Origin: an uncultured Candidatus Saccharibacteria bacterium
Lineage (GTDB): Bacteria > Patescibacteriota > Saccharimonadia > Saccharimonadales > Saccharimonadaceae
Direction of reading: 5' to 3'
DNA: 64,000 bases
NCBI GenBank assembly: GCA_946530965.1
Contig: CAMNAK010000002.1
Span: 186,001-250,000 of the forward strand
Shown one piece after another: positions 8,534 to 17,218 of this stretch (positions are counted from its first letter, which is position 1; each line of letters opens with the position of its first letter). The position numbers and the translations under genes are program-made. The notes beneath the pieces were generated by a model. The model made no database searches. It was given only the letters and a program-made list of their open reading frames with translations, and was not told where the DNA came from.

Positions 8534-10048
8534 TTAGCGCGAAAACTTTGAGCGGAAAAGGTTGTAAAAATACTTAAACTCGGGGGTTTTTGCTGTAGTG
8601 AGAAGTATTAGCAATGAGGGGACTAGGCATGAGATGGTGCCGTTTCTGATAAAACCAATAATGGGGCTGCTTTCCTCTGGCAAAAGATTAATAATGAAGA
8701 ACGTTACGATTGCGCAAGCAAGGAACCCGATTAGTTTTTTTCCGAAGCTTGCCAGATACAGTGACCGAGGCTGTCTAAAGACTAGCTCGTAGGCATATTT
8801 TGGATAGTTGTAGAGATGCTGATATAGAGTGCTTATTATTGTGCCAATAAAAATACCAGGCACGCCAATTAGTTTTGCAAGAATAATCGATGTTGTCAGA
8901 TTGATGATTGCTTCTGCCACGGGCACGAAGCGATTTTCATGTAATATGCCGGCCGCAGACAGTGCGCTATTAGCTGGCGCTCTGATGCCATTAAGGAAAA
9001 AGTTGATAGCTATGGCGGCTACTGTGATGTCCGACAAAAATAAATCGTCCCCAAGCCACAACCGTATAAAATAAGAAGCGCAGAAAAACAGGGCAATACT
9101 GATAGTGGTGTAAATCCAATAATTAAAAAGAGATAATCTTTTTGTGTTAATAAAGAGATAATCTCGTCCTTCTTTTGCAAGAATATTCCCCATGCCTGCA
9201 GAAACGGCATTTGAAAGATTGTTTGTTATTATATTGATAGCCGAGATTATCATGCTGTAATTTACGTATAGACCAGTTTGAAAAGAACCAAAAAAATACG
9301 TTAATAGTAAACTATCTGTGGAGTAGACCACATAGCTACTGACGTTGTGAGGAACGGAGGCTTTGATCTTTTTTGTAATGTCTGCTTTTGTGCTTTTGTC
9401 GAGCTGCTTCTTTTTATGGATGTAAGGATACTTTTTATCTACGATCTTCCAAATAATTAAATCTTCGATTATTTTTGCAATAATATTGCAAAGAATGAAG
9501 AGATAGAAGTTATTAAACTTGTAGAGCACGAATAGCTTTGCGGAATAGCTAACGAGAGAAACTACAGAAACTACTAAGTTTATTTTAGAACTTTTCTGAT
9601 CGGCCTGAAGCAATACTCTCTTGTAGTTTAAGACATAAGAGAAAAGTGCGTTAAAAACAAAGAGCAAGAAGGTAAGGTGAATATTAATAGAAGGGGTTTC
9701 TTCTTTGATAATGAACGAAAGAAAAGGGAGCAATAAGAGGCCGCCGGCTAAAATTATTCCTCCGATGGCAAGACAGCATTTGTGATAGTACTGCATTAGG
9801 GCTGCTATCTTGTTTTCGTCTTTCTGGGCAAGCGGTTTATATAAATTGAAGACTATAGCGGTGCTGACGCCAAAATCCGCCATTGTAAGCACTGAAATAA
9901 TATTAGTGAATACGCCATTAAGGCCAGAGACCTTTACGCCAAGAGTACTAATAAAAGCTTTTTGCACAAAAAAGCCGAAAACCGCAATAATGAGGCTTGA
10001 TATTATGCCAGTAATCGCAATCTTTACCGCTGCAGTTTTTCTACTCAT
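8534..10048 (-). CDS. Wzx-like polysaccharide flippase (MOP superfamily)
   Basis: A 504-residue membrane protein with about 12-14 hydrophobic segments, the layout of MOP-family O-antigen/teichoic acid flippases that move lipid-linked repeat units across the membrane. GVKVSGLNGVFTNIISVLTM and FGVSTAIVFNLYKPLA near the N-terminus match the polysaccharide-synthesis flippase family. The start is supported by an extended -10 ending 6 nt upstream. With the Wzy-like and Wzz-like proteins it completes a Wzx/Wzy-type pathway. Confidence 0.85.
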   Translation of the reverse strand: MSRKTAAVKIAITGIISSLIIAVFGFFVQKAFISTLGVKVSGLNGVFTNIISVLTMADFGVSTAIVFNLYKPLAQKDENKIAALMQYYHKCCLAIGGIILAGGLLLLPFLSFIIKEETPSINIHLTFLLFVFNALFSYVLNYKRVLLQADQKSSKINLVVSVVSLVSYSAKLFVLYKFNNFYLFILCNIIAKIIEDLIIWKIVDKKYPYIHKKKQLDKSTKADITKKIKASVPHNVSSYVVYSTDSLLLTYFFGSFQTGLYVNYSMIISAINIITNNLSNAVSAGMGNILAKEGRDYLFINTKRLSLFNYWIYTTISIALFFCASYFIRLWLGDDLFLSDITVAAIAINFFLNGIRAPANSALSAAGILHENRFVPVAEAIINLTTSIILAKLIGVPGIFIGTIISTLYQHLYNYPKYAYELVFRQPRSLYLASFGKKLIGFLACAIVTFFIINLLPEESSPIIGFIRNGTISCLVPSLLILLTTAKTPEFKYFYNLFRSKFSR

Positions 10049-10054
10049 GATTCA

Positions 10055-10063
10055 ATTTTATCA
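10055..10063 (-). promoter_or_regulatory. Extended -10 (TGATAAAAT) of the flippase gene
   Basis: Ends 6 nt before ATG 10048; leaderless mRNA predicted. The remaining gap to 10194 shows nothing else I can support. Confidence 0.6.
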
Positions 10064-10194
10064 CGAGAGGAACGTAGGAGGCATATAGAGAAGATATGCG
10101 ATTGTTGCGTTAAGGGAGCCTATATTTGAGGGGCGTCGTTATTTGGCCTTGGTTGTTTAAAAACAATTCTTGATACTTGCTGACTAAAGAAAAA

Positions 10195-11643
10195 TTAGCG
10201 ATGAAAATTCTTTGAGTAGTCGTCGATTTGTTTAAGAATGTAATTTGGTTTCTCGTAGTCGTCTCTTATGTAATCAATATACTGCTCTGCTACCCAAATA
10301 GGTAATCTTTTGCCGCTTTCAGGATCGTCATAATAGTAAAAATCTTCAGCTGTACCATAGACAAGGATTGGCAGTTCTGATACCTCGACAATTTCTGTGC
10401 CGTTTTTGATTTGGTTCTTTACGTTTATGTCTCTTTGCTCGGCAAGGAGATGGCGTGCGGCAATTTTCTCGATATAAGGCGGAATGGTAATTGCGCCAAG
10501 AATAAGAACAAGAACGGTAGAAAGATAGAAACCGATTATTTGGAACTTTGGTGCTTTTTTTGAAAGCAACTTAGTTACGAAGGCGACTATGTAAATCATC
10601 GTGAGGGAGAAGCCGAAAGCGGTCACAGTAAGTGTTCTAGGAACCGCAAAGCCCTGCGCGTAGCAGATCACTAAGAAGGAACAAATAGTGGTAGCAATCA
10701 AAACAACTATACAAAGCAAGATACCGCGAATATTTAAGAAAGTGTCTTTGATATGTTTGGAAAAAGAGAAACCTGCAAGTAAAATAAGCGCATAAGCAAT
10801 AAATGGCACATGAAGGAAGAAGGACGAAAAAGTTTTGATACTCTCTTTAATGGTTAATATACTGAAAGAGCTGTTACTATAAGAACTTCTAGCGATTCTT
10901 GCTGGGGAATAATAAAGAATAAGAAAACCTACAATTAAAGAAGCCAGGCACGGGAGGCAGATTTTAAGTAAAGTATAGAAATGACTTCCCTGTTTCCTTT
11001 TGACGAAAAAGATAAGACAAAAGAGACTTACGAATGCAATATTAAGTATATCTGTAAGTTCTGAGAAGAATTGTGCAATAAAACAGATTGCTAGTAAAAA
11101 TACGAGACGAATGATGAAGTTTTTTCTTTTTATGACTTTTGAAAGAGTGATAATCTCGAGAAGTATAAGAAGCGAAAAGATGATAGAGGTAAAGTGAGCG
11201 AGATTGGAATCGAGCCAGAGGAAGCTGTCCAAAAAGCTTGGGCAAGTGCATAAATAAGCAGCACTAGCCAAAATCGAAAAGGCGATGGCTTTTTCGGTCT
11301 TCTTGATAAGACCTGAGCGAATAAAAATTAGGGCAAGAATAGAAACTAGAGCAACAAAAGAAATGAATGGGTAAATTCGAGTTAATGTCATTCCGAAGAG
11401 GCGAAAGCCAATCCAAATTAGTCCCCACTGACCAAAGCGTGCGGTATGAGCAACATAAGTTAAGTGAAGATAGGAGAAAAAACCTTTTCTAAAAGTGGTC
11501 GTATAAAATCCCCAGTCGTCTGCAATCGGAGAATTAAAAAATGACAAAAGGAAAACAATGAAAACCGTTAATAAGCAAATACTAGGCAAGATGTATTTTT
11601 GAATCGATTTGATTCCAGATTGTATTTTTTGCATAATACTCAT
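10195..11643 (-). CDS. Polytopic membrane protein, GT-C-like (DUF6056-type)
   Basis: A 482-residue protein with ~10-11 membrane segments. After TM1 comes SPIADDWGFY, the acidic pair in the first outer loop that GT-C glycosyltransferases use to bind the lipid-sugar donor; this and the overall pattern recall DUF6056/GtrII-like proteins. I place the start at ATG 11643 because TGCTATAAT ends 6 nt before it; the open frame runs on to 11739 but would include the promoter. It is divergent from another GT-C-like gene at 11685 and likely decorates or ligates the glycan. Specific function is inferred. Confidence 0.6.
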   Translation of the reverse strand: MSIMQKIQSGIKSIQKYILPSICLLTVFIVFLLSFFNSPIADDWGFYTTTFRKGFFSYLHLTYVAHTARFGQWGLIWIGFRLFGMTLTRIYPFISFVALVSILALIFIRSGLIKKTEKAIAFSILASAAYLCTCPSFLDSFLWLDSNLAHFTSIIFSLLILLEIITLSKVIKRKNFIIRLVFLLAICFIAQFFSELTDILNIAFVSLFCLIFFVKRKQGSHFYTLLKICLPCLASLIVGFLILYYSPARIARSSYSNSSFSILTIKESIKTFSSFFLHVPFIAYALILLAGFSFSKHIKDTFLNIRGILLCIVVLIATTICSFLVICYAQGFAVPRTLTVTAFGFSLTMIYIVAFVTKLLSKKAPKFQIIGFYLSTVLVLILGAITIPPYIEKIAARHLLAEQRDINVKNQIKNGTEIVEVSELPILVYGTAEDFYYYDDPESGKRLPIWVAEQYIDYIRDDYEKPNYILKQIDDYSKNFHR

Positions 11644-11649
11644 AAGGAG

Positions 11650-11658
11650 ATTATAGCA
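11650..11658 (-). promoter_or_regulatory. Extended -10 (TGCTATAAT) deciding the start at 11643
   Basis: Ends 6 nt before ATG 11643, no Shine-Dalgarno; predicts a leaderless transcript and excludes the upstream in-frame ATG at 11739. Confidence 0.65.
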
Positions 11659-11684
11659 AAGCGATAATAAGGAGGCGGCAGTAA

Positions 11685-13226
11685 ATGCAAAAAATAAAAA
11701 AAATAGCAGAAAATGTTTTGTGCTGGCTTTTTGTCGCAATGATGTCCTTTGTTGTTATAGCTGTTTTTGTCGAGCCCAAAAGTATTAACTGGGTCAAATC
11801 TTTAGGCACTTATTCTGCCTGGACAAAAATAATAATTGCAGTATCTGCGATTCTCTTACTACTTGCGAGGATTTGGCTATTTGGAAAAACGAAAAGTCTA
11901 AAGATTAAAACGCGAATGCCCTCATGGCTTAAAAAGGGAGTGGCTATAATGATTGCGCTCTTTGTTTGTTTTGCAATCGCCTACATTCTTACTCCTGACC
12001 CACATAATACTTTTGACTCTTCGCTTATTTATGACTGGGTGCAAAAGGCGTCAAGGGGCGAGGCGATGGGGAATGCGGCTTATTTTAATAGATATCCACA
12101 CAATCTCGGTATAGTAATGTTCTACTTGTCTTTTGTTAAATTGGGTACATATGCAGGATTGCCGAATCCGCAAATAATCATGACGGCAGTCACTGCTATC
12201 TCTGTTGCTCTTACGGTATTAATCGTCGCCTATATGGCGGGTAAGTTCGTAAAGAGGGGATCGGCTTTGCGCGTGTTTGTATTGTCTCTGATCTGCCCTA
12301 TTGCGCTATATGCAGCCGAAATGTATACGGATTCGATATCAGCTCTATTTGTTGCGCTAGAGCTATTCGTAATGCTTAGGATAAAGGAAAAATGTGAAAA
12401 AGATAACAGAGCTTTACTTTTTGCAATTTTAGCTGCGATCGCTGGTATTGGTGCGATAATCAAGATTACCGCTCTAATTCCGATTGTGGCAGCTTGTATT
12501 GTATCTCTAGTGAAGAAAAAACAAATAAAGTTCAATATGGTGCAGCTTGGCAAAAAAGCAGGCGTAGTGGCGCTTTGTTTGGGCTGCTTTCTGACAATTT
12601 TTCTCGGATATAAAACCATCGAAAAGAATGTGCTTCCTGATTCGAAAAACGAGGCCTTGCCGTACTCGCACTGGGTCATGATGGGTATGGGTGGAGACGG
12701 TATTTTTAGTGCGGAGGATCTCGAAGCTTCGTTGAGACATGCGCCCGAAACAACAAAATATAACATCGAGGCTATAAAAGACCGTCTTGATGAAATGGGG
12801 GTACTTGGTTATGTTGGGCTTTTGGCCAGAAAGGTCTCGGTTACCTGGGGGGATGGAACTTATGAGCTCTCGCGCGTTGTTGGGACTATGCCGCGAAAAC
12901 CTCAGTCTATTGTTGTAAGAGTAATTGGGGTTTATGGTGATTATTTTAAATACTATAGATTCATAACTACAGTACTGCAACTTTCGTGGTTATTTGGACT
13001 ACTAGGCATGGCTATCCTTACGCTTAAAAAGAATGACTCGAGGCTCATTGTGGCTAAGACTTCTTTGATTGGTATTTTTGCGTTTCTTTTAATCTGGGAA
13101 ACTAACTCAAGATATCTGGTGAATTTCTTGCCGATTATAATAATTCTTCAAGAATACTCCTTGTATGCGATTTGGAAAAAACTAAAAGAAAAGCGAAAAG
13201 TAGCCAGAAAACGGAGCACTACTTAG
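11685..13226 (+). CDS. GT39/PMT-like membrane glycosyltransferase
   Basis: A 513-residue protein with ~11-12 membrane segments. The first large outer loop holds DPHNTFDSSLIYDW and FNRYPHNLG, reminiscent of the acidic loop and the YPHNxG-type segment of PMT-like GT-C enzymes, which use polyprenyl-phosphate sugars. AAGGAGGCGG at 11670-11679 is a good Shine-Dalgarno for ATG 11685. It ends in an 8-bp overlap with the convergent GtrB-like gene, which could supply its donor. The acceptor (glycan or protein) is unknown. Confidence 0.65.
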   Translation: MQKIKKIAENVLCWLFVAMMSFVVIAVFVEPKSINWVKSLGTYSAWTKIIIAVSAILLLLARIWLFGKTKSLKIKTRMPSWLKKGVAIMIALFVCFAIAYILTPDPHNTFDSSLIYDWVQKASRGEAMGNAAYFNRYPHNLGIVMFYLSFVKLGTYAGLPNPQIIMTAVTAISVALTVLIVAYMAGKFVKRGSALRVFVLSLICPIALYAAEMYTDSISALFVALELFVMLRIKEKCEKDNRALLFAILAAIAGIGAIIKITALIPIVAACIVSLVKKKQIKFNMVQLGKKAGVVALCLGCFLTIFLGYKTIEKNVLPDSKNEALPYSHWVMMGMGGDGIFSAEDLEASLRHAPETTKYNIEAIKDRLDEMGVLGYVGLLARKVSVTWGDGTYELSRVVGTMPRKPQSIVVRVIGVYGDYFKYYRFITTVLQLSWLFGLLGMAILTLKKNDSRLIVAKTSLIGIFAFLLIWETNSRYLVNFLPIIIILQEYSLYAIWKKLKEKRKVARKRSTT

Positions 13227-14163
13227 ATTGATGAACTTCTTCAATTATGTAGCGAGGCCTATTTTTGGTTTCCATATAAGTCTTACCAATGTATTCGCCG
13301 ATAATTCCGATAGCGAATAGCTGGAGGCCGCCAATAATCCAGATGGAGCAAATTACGAATGTCCAGCCGCTTACAGTGTTGCCTAATATTTTTTGGATAA
13401 CAGAATAAAGAATAACTGCGATGCTTACAAAAAGAATGAGAATACCAGTATTTAGAATTAGGCGAATTGGCTTAACGCTAAAAGAAGTAACGCCATCCCA
13501 AGCAAGGCTAAGCATCTTCTTGAGGGGGTATTTGCTTTCGCCGGCAATGCGTTCGTGGCGAGAGTATTCTACGGTCGCTGTTTTGAAACCCAAAGTTGGC
13601 GTAATGCCGCGAAGAAATAGGTTTGTCTCGGGGTATTTAGACAGCTCTTCTAGCGCGCGCTTGCTCATGCAGCGGTAGTCGGCCGAATTATAAACCACAT
13701 CTACGCCCAAGGCGCTCAAAAACTTATAGTAGCTCTGTGCGGTTGTTCTCTTAAACCAAGTGTCCGTCTTTCTGTCGCTCCTGACGCCATAAACAATTTC
13801 TGCTCCGTTTGCGTATTCCGTGATCATTTTATCAATTGCGTCAGTGTCGTCTTGTAGATCCGCATCGATGCTAATGCAGATATCGGCATGGTCCTTTGCG
13901 TACATTAGGCCGGCAAGAAGCGCATTTTGGTGACCTCTATTCCGTGATAGTTTAATCCCAATAAAAGTATCTGGCAGCTTTTTAATAAGAGGCCAAGTCC
14001 TATCTTTTGACCCGTCATCAATAAAAACGACCTTGCTTTCTTTTGATATTTTTTCTTTCTTGATTAGACTAGAGAGCTTTTTGGATAGTTGGGATGAAGT
14101 AGTCTTAATGCATTCTTCCTCGTTATAGCATGGAACTACTATATATAGGGTTGGGGTCTTCAT
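13219..14163 (-). CDS. GtrB/DPM1-like polyprenyl-phosphate glycosyltransferase
   Basis: A 314-residue GT2 enzyme with a catalytic N-terminal domain (YIVVPCYNEEECI, FIDDGSKDRT, SIDADLQDD) and two C-terminal transmembrane helices at about residues 235-260 and 270-295. This is the GtrB/YkcC architecture that makes polyprenyl-phosphate-sugar for GT-C enzymes on the outer face. HERIAGESKYPLKKM is the conserved segment before the helices. Two GT-C candidates are adjacent, which fits a donor-supply role. A TATAGT box ends 7 nt before the start. Confidence 0.85.
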   Translation of the reverse strand: MKTPTLYIVVPCYNEEECIKTTSSQLSKKLSSLIKKEKISKESKVVFIDDGSKDRTWPLIKKLPDTFIGIKLSRNRGHQNALLAGLMYAKDHADICISIDADLQDDTDAIDKMITEYANGAEIVYGVRSDRKTDTWFKRTTAQSYYKFLSALGVDVVYNSADYRCMSKRALEELSKYPETNLFLRGITPTLGFKTATVEYSRHERIAGESKYPLKKMLSLAWDGVTSFSVKPIRLILNTGILILFVSIAVILYSVIQKILGNTVSGWTFVICSIWIIGGLQLFAIGIIGEYIGKTYMETKNRPRYIIEEVHQSK

Positions 14164-14170
14164 AGTTAAA

Positions 14171-14176
14171 ACTATA
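14171..14176 (-). promoter_or_regulatory. -10-like box TATAGT of the GtrB-like gene
   Basis: Ends 7 nt before ATG 14163 with no Shine-Dalgarno. Weaker than its neighbours because it is not an extended -10. Confidence 0.35.
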
Positions 14177-14184
14177 ATCTTAGA

Positions 14185-16509
14185 TTACTCTATTGTCCAC
14201 TTTTGATTGCTGTCGCCATGATAATCCCAAATACCTATGTTGGCGCCACTGCTAAAGTTGCCGCCAAAGATATCGAGCGCTCGGCCATTGCAGCTTTCTA
14301 GGATGCTGTAAGTGTTATCCTCGTTCTTTTGAACAACCCATCTTTGATTACAGTTGCCATTTTCGGTCCACATTATTACGTTGGCGCCATTTTTTGATAC
14401 GCCTCCAGAAACATCAAGCGAGCGATTAGTATAAGTATCGGAAATACGATAGGTTTGCGAATTTGGATCAAAAGTAAAAGTGAATACTTGGGCTGCAGAG
14501 TTATTCTTTGACCAAAGCTCAATATTAGTTCCGTTTATGGAGGAAATTCCAGTGATATCAATAGCGAAATTATTTTTTACCGCACTAGTAATATGATGGG
14601 TGCCCGAAAGAATCTCGGTACTGTTGTTTTTATTCGATACATTATCTGGATTGGCGACATTGTTTCCTTCGGCCGTTTCTTCTACTGCGACTTCTAGGGT
14701 CCAAAGCTGGTTTTTGGTGCCGTGATATGGATAAATAATGAGATTCGCGCCATTTTTTGCGGTGCCCCCTTCGATGTCGAGAGATAAGCCAGAACAGCTA
14801 CTGATAAGGCGGATTGTCTTGTCTTTAACTGTGTCGACTTGCCAATATTGAGCGCAAGTTGAGTTGTTGCTCCAGAGCTCAACGTTTGTAAGGCTCTTTG
14901 TTTTGGCTCCAGTAACATCAATACTATAATCCTCGGAATATTTAGGAGTTAAACGGTAATAGCCAGTTTCTGCGTCGTACTTAAAATAGAAAGTTTGGTT
15001 GTCGCCATTGTGGTTAGAATAGATTTCGACGTTCGCTCCGTTTTTGGCTATATTACCACCATGAATGTCGATTACTTTTTCTGTGTTTGCTTCTGAAACG
15101 ATATGGTAGAAACCATCTTCGACTGGAGCTTCGGTATGAATTAACCTAAATTTTTGACCTTCGCTGTCATTGAACCAGCTCAGAGACAATGAATCTTCCT
15201 CGCTGTCATAGGAAATGACCAGACTAGGATTATTATAAACAGAAAGAGAATAGGTTCCGTCATTATTGCTTATAAGCTTAAATTTTTGAGCAACGCCTCT
15301 ATGTGCTTCCCATTGACTAATCGTCGAACCAGCCGATAGTTTTCCGCCATAAACATCAAGTGCTAAGCCATTACTCTTATTAATGAACGAATAATTTCCG
15401 TCGCTTTGTCGCTCTAATCTAAAGACAGAAGAATCGTTGAGATCTCTTTGCTTTAGGGTGTATTTTGCGGCATTTTTGCTACTGCCATCTTCTGGCTGTA
15501 ATGCCTCGTTTGGGTTTTGTGCCGAAACAATATAATAATCGCCGTCAGGGAAATAAGCTTCTTCCTTTGGTGTGCCCAAAGTACTCCCAAACCACTCTCT
15601 AAAATACATATAGAAGTTTCGGTTACCATAAGAGCCACACCAAGCGGTGCCAGGATAATTTGCTAGAGCTGCATCATTAGGCGTGTAAGGCGTGTAAATA
15701 TACAAACCTGCCGTTGCATAGTTCTCGATATAAACACTCTTTGTGCCGCAACTATAATCTGGCGAATAATAAATATTCACGTTTCTGCCTGGGCGGTAGC
15801 GGTAATCGTTTGAATGCTCGCGATAATAATTCAACTGCCAAGCAGCAGTCATGACCTGGTTATAAAAACCGAAGTAATCCTGATCGCAGGCTGCATTATC
15901 TGGGCAGCCATAGCCCATAACAGTGTTGTATTCAAACTTTAGTGGCCAGTCGTCGCCCCAAGCGTAGCTCTCCTTCTTTAGCATTACGAGAAGAACTTGC
16001 GGATTCACATTATATTCATGCGCAGCATTGTAAATAATCTGACCAGCGGAAATCATGCCAGGTTCAACCTTGCCGCCCGTCTCAAAGTTGGTCTTATGGG
16101 TAGAAGGATTTTCGTAATAATCACGAATACAAATAAATGGCGCATCATGATACTGTGTATAACCAGCATTGCGCATATATTTCATGTATTCGGCACGAGT
16201 AGTATTGCTGCTAGCTTGGACGCCATAAAAACGAGTATTACCAATTGTTTGCGTGCCCCAAGTATCGCAGGCGCTAGTATGGCTATCAATAAAAGCATCA
16301 ATCTCGGCTGCTGTCATGGTGTTAGGGTTATAGAAAACAGAGTCATCAATAATTCTGCCAGCTTTAAACTCTGTAGCAGAAAGAGCGCCAGAATCGTTAC
16401 CTTTGTCAAGAAGTTGAATTAAAAATACGCCACCAAAAATCGCTAGAATCGCCAAGGCGCCGATTCGAATCTTAAAACCAGTACTATTAAATCGAGAACG
16501 TCTTCGCAT
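14185..16509 (-). CDS. Membrane-anchored lysozyme-like protein with ricin-type lectin repeats
   Basis: 774 residues. A single N-terminal helix (~residues 14-31) anchors or exports the protein. Residues ~60-310 form a domain in which NVNPQVLLVMLKKESYAW resembles the catalytic-Glu segment of lytic transglycosylases; GYGCPDNAACDQDYFGF follows. Residues ~324-774 contain three ricin B-type trefoil domains, visible as repeated NLALDVYGG/SLDIEGG/ALDIFGG and Q-x-W strands (NQLWTLEV, NQRWVVQK, NQKWTIE). Such lectin domains bind galactose-type sugars. The start overlaps the preceding gene by 23 nt. A cell-wall or host-surface binding enzyme is the best inference. Confidence 0.7.
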   Translation of the reverse strand: MRRRSRFNSTGFKIRIGALAILAIFGGVFLIQLLDKGNDSGALSATEFKAGRIIDDSVFYNPNTMTAAEIDAFIDSHTSACDTWGTQTIGNTRFYGVQASSNTTRAEYMKYMRNAGYTQYHDAPFICIRDYYENPSTHKTNFETGGKVEPGMISAGQIIYNAAHEYNVNPQVLLVMLKKESYAWGDDWPLKFEYNTVMGYGCPDNAACDQDYFGFYNQVMTAAWQLNYYREHSNDYRYRPGRNVNIYYSPDYSCGTKSVYIENYATAGLYIYTPYTPNDAALANYPGTAWCGSYGNRNFYMYFREWFGSTLGTPKEEAYFPDGDYYIVSAQNPNEALQPEDGSSKNAAKYTLKQRDLNDSSVFRLERQSDGNYSFINKSNGLALDVYGGKLSAGSTISQWEAHRGVAQKFKLISNNDGTYSLSVYNNPSLVISYDSEEDSLSLSWFNDSEGQKFRLIHTEAPVEDGFYHIVSEANTEKVIDIHGGNIAKNGANVEIYSNHNGDNQTFYFKYDAETGYYRLTPKYSEDYSIDVTGAKTKSLTNVELWSNNSTCAQYWQVDTVKDKTIRLISSCSGLSLDIEGGTAKNGANLIIYPYHGTKNQLWTLEVAVEETAEGNNVANPDNVSNKNNSTEILSGTHHITSAVKNNFAIDITGISSINGTNIELWSKNNSAAQVFTFTFDPNSQTYRISDTYTNRSLDVSGGVSKNGANVIMWTENGNCNQRWVVQKNEDNTYSILESCNGRALDIFGGNFSSGANIGIWDYHGDSNQKWTIE

Positions 16510-17107
16510 CGCTAGTCCCTTCTGCGCTATTAGATTTGTATTTAAGAGTCACGCTCCACTCGCCTGGCGTAAACTCGGATTTATCCACATATAATTCTTG
16601 GCATTCGGTCATCATTTTTGGAGGATTAACTCCGGTCGTCTTTTCGAAGCTCTCACTACCGTTGCTAAAAACAAAAGTGCAGACACCTTCGGTGTTCGTG
16701 ACGTTGGTGATGGTAGCAGAAATCTCTACCGTATTGTCTTCAAGATAAATATCGTCAATAACAGGTTTTGCAATCGTGAGTCCGGTTTCGGAATCTTTTT
16801 CCTGATTCTTTGTCCAATTGTCTTGTTCCTTTTCGCTCAAAGTTTTGGAAGCATTGCTGTCGGTTTCATCTTCGGATTGAGAATTAGAATTTTCTTGCCC
16901 GTCTTTTACTACGCTAGCAGTATTTCTATCTCTGATATCACTAGCCTGCGGCTCGTCTTTCTTGAAGAATTTTTGGTATGCAAAGTAGCCACCAACTCCT
17001 AAAGCAGCTACAAAAAATACCGCCAAAAGGGCACAAAAAACCCTATGTTCAGAGCTTCTGTGATAGTTGGAGCGATATTTTTTTCTCTCGTTTTTGTTTT
17101 TAGTCAT
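16487..17107 (-). CDS. Membrane-anchored protein with Ig-like C-terminal domain
   Basis: 206 residues: a basic cytoplasmic start, one helix at ~residues 25-46 (VFCALLAVFFVAALGVGGYF), an acidic Ser/Asn/Glu-rich linker to ~110, then a ~95-residue beta-rich domain (ISATITNVTNTEGVCTFVF; EWSVTLKYKSNSAEG) resembling an Ig-like fold with two cysteines. GGAG precedes the start by ~10 nt. It is upstream of and overlapping the lysozyme-like lectin gene, so the two are probably made together as surface proteins. No specific family recognised. Confidence 0.6.
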   Translation of the reverse strand: MTKNKNERKKYRSNYHRSSEHRVFCALLAVFFVAALGVGGYFAYQKFFKKDEPQASDIRDRNTASVVKDGQENSNSQSEDETDSNASKTLSEKEQDNWTKNQEKDSETGLTIAKPVIDDIYLEDNTVEISATITNVTNTEGVCTFVFSNGSESFEKTTGVNPPKMMTECQELYVDKSEFTPGEWSVTLKYKSNSAEGTSDAKTFSI

Positions 17108-17199
17108 ATTTTTGACACTCCTTAAATCTATTCTTGCAGATAAGTACTAGAAAATCAATAGAAAAACTGTCAAGCTTATGTTAAAAAATAAAGCGCTTG

Positions 17200-17208
17200 T
17201 GCTACAAT
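17200..17208 (+). promoter_or_regulatory. Extended -10 (TGCTACAAT) of the 1044-aa protein gene
   Basis: Ends 10 nt before ATG 17219, no Shine-Dalgarno; leaderless mRNA predicted. Confidence 0.55.
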
Positions 17209-17218
17209 TAATATATAA

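Noticed and set aside
11644..11739. N-terminal extension of the GT-C-like protein to ATG 11739
   Set aside because: It would contain the TGCTATAAT box and overlap the divergent gene; the start at 11643 fits the leaderless spacing.
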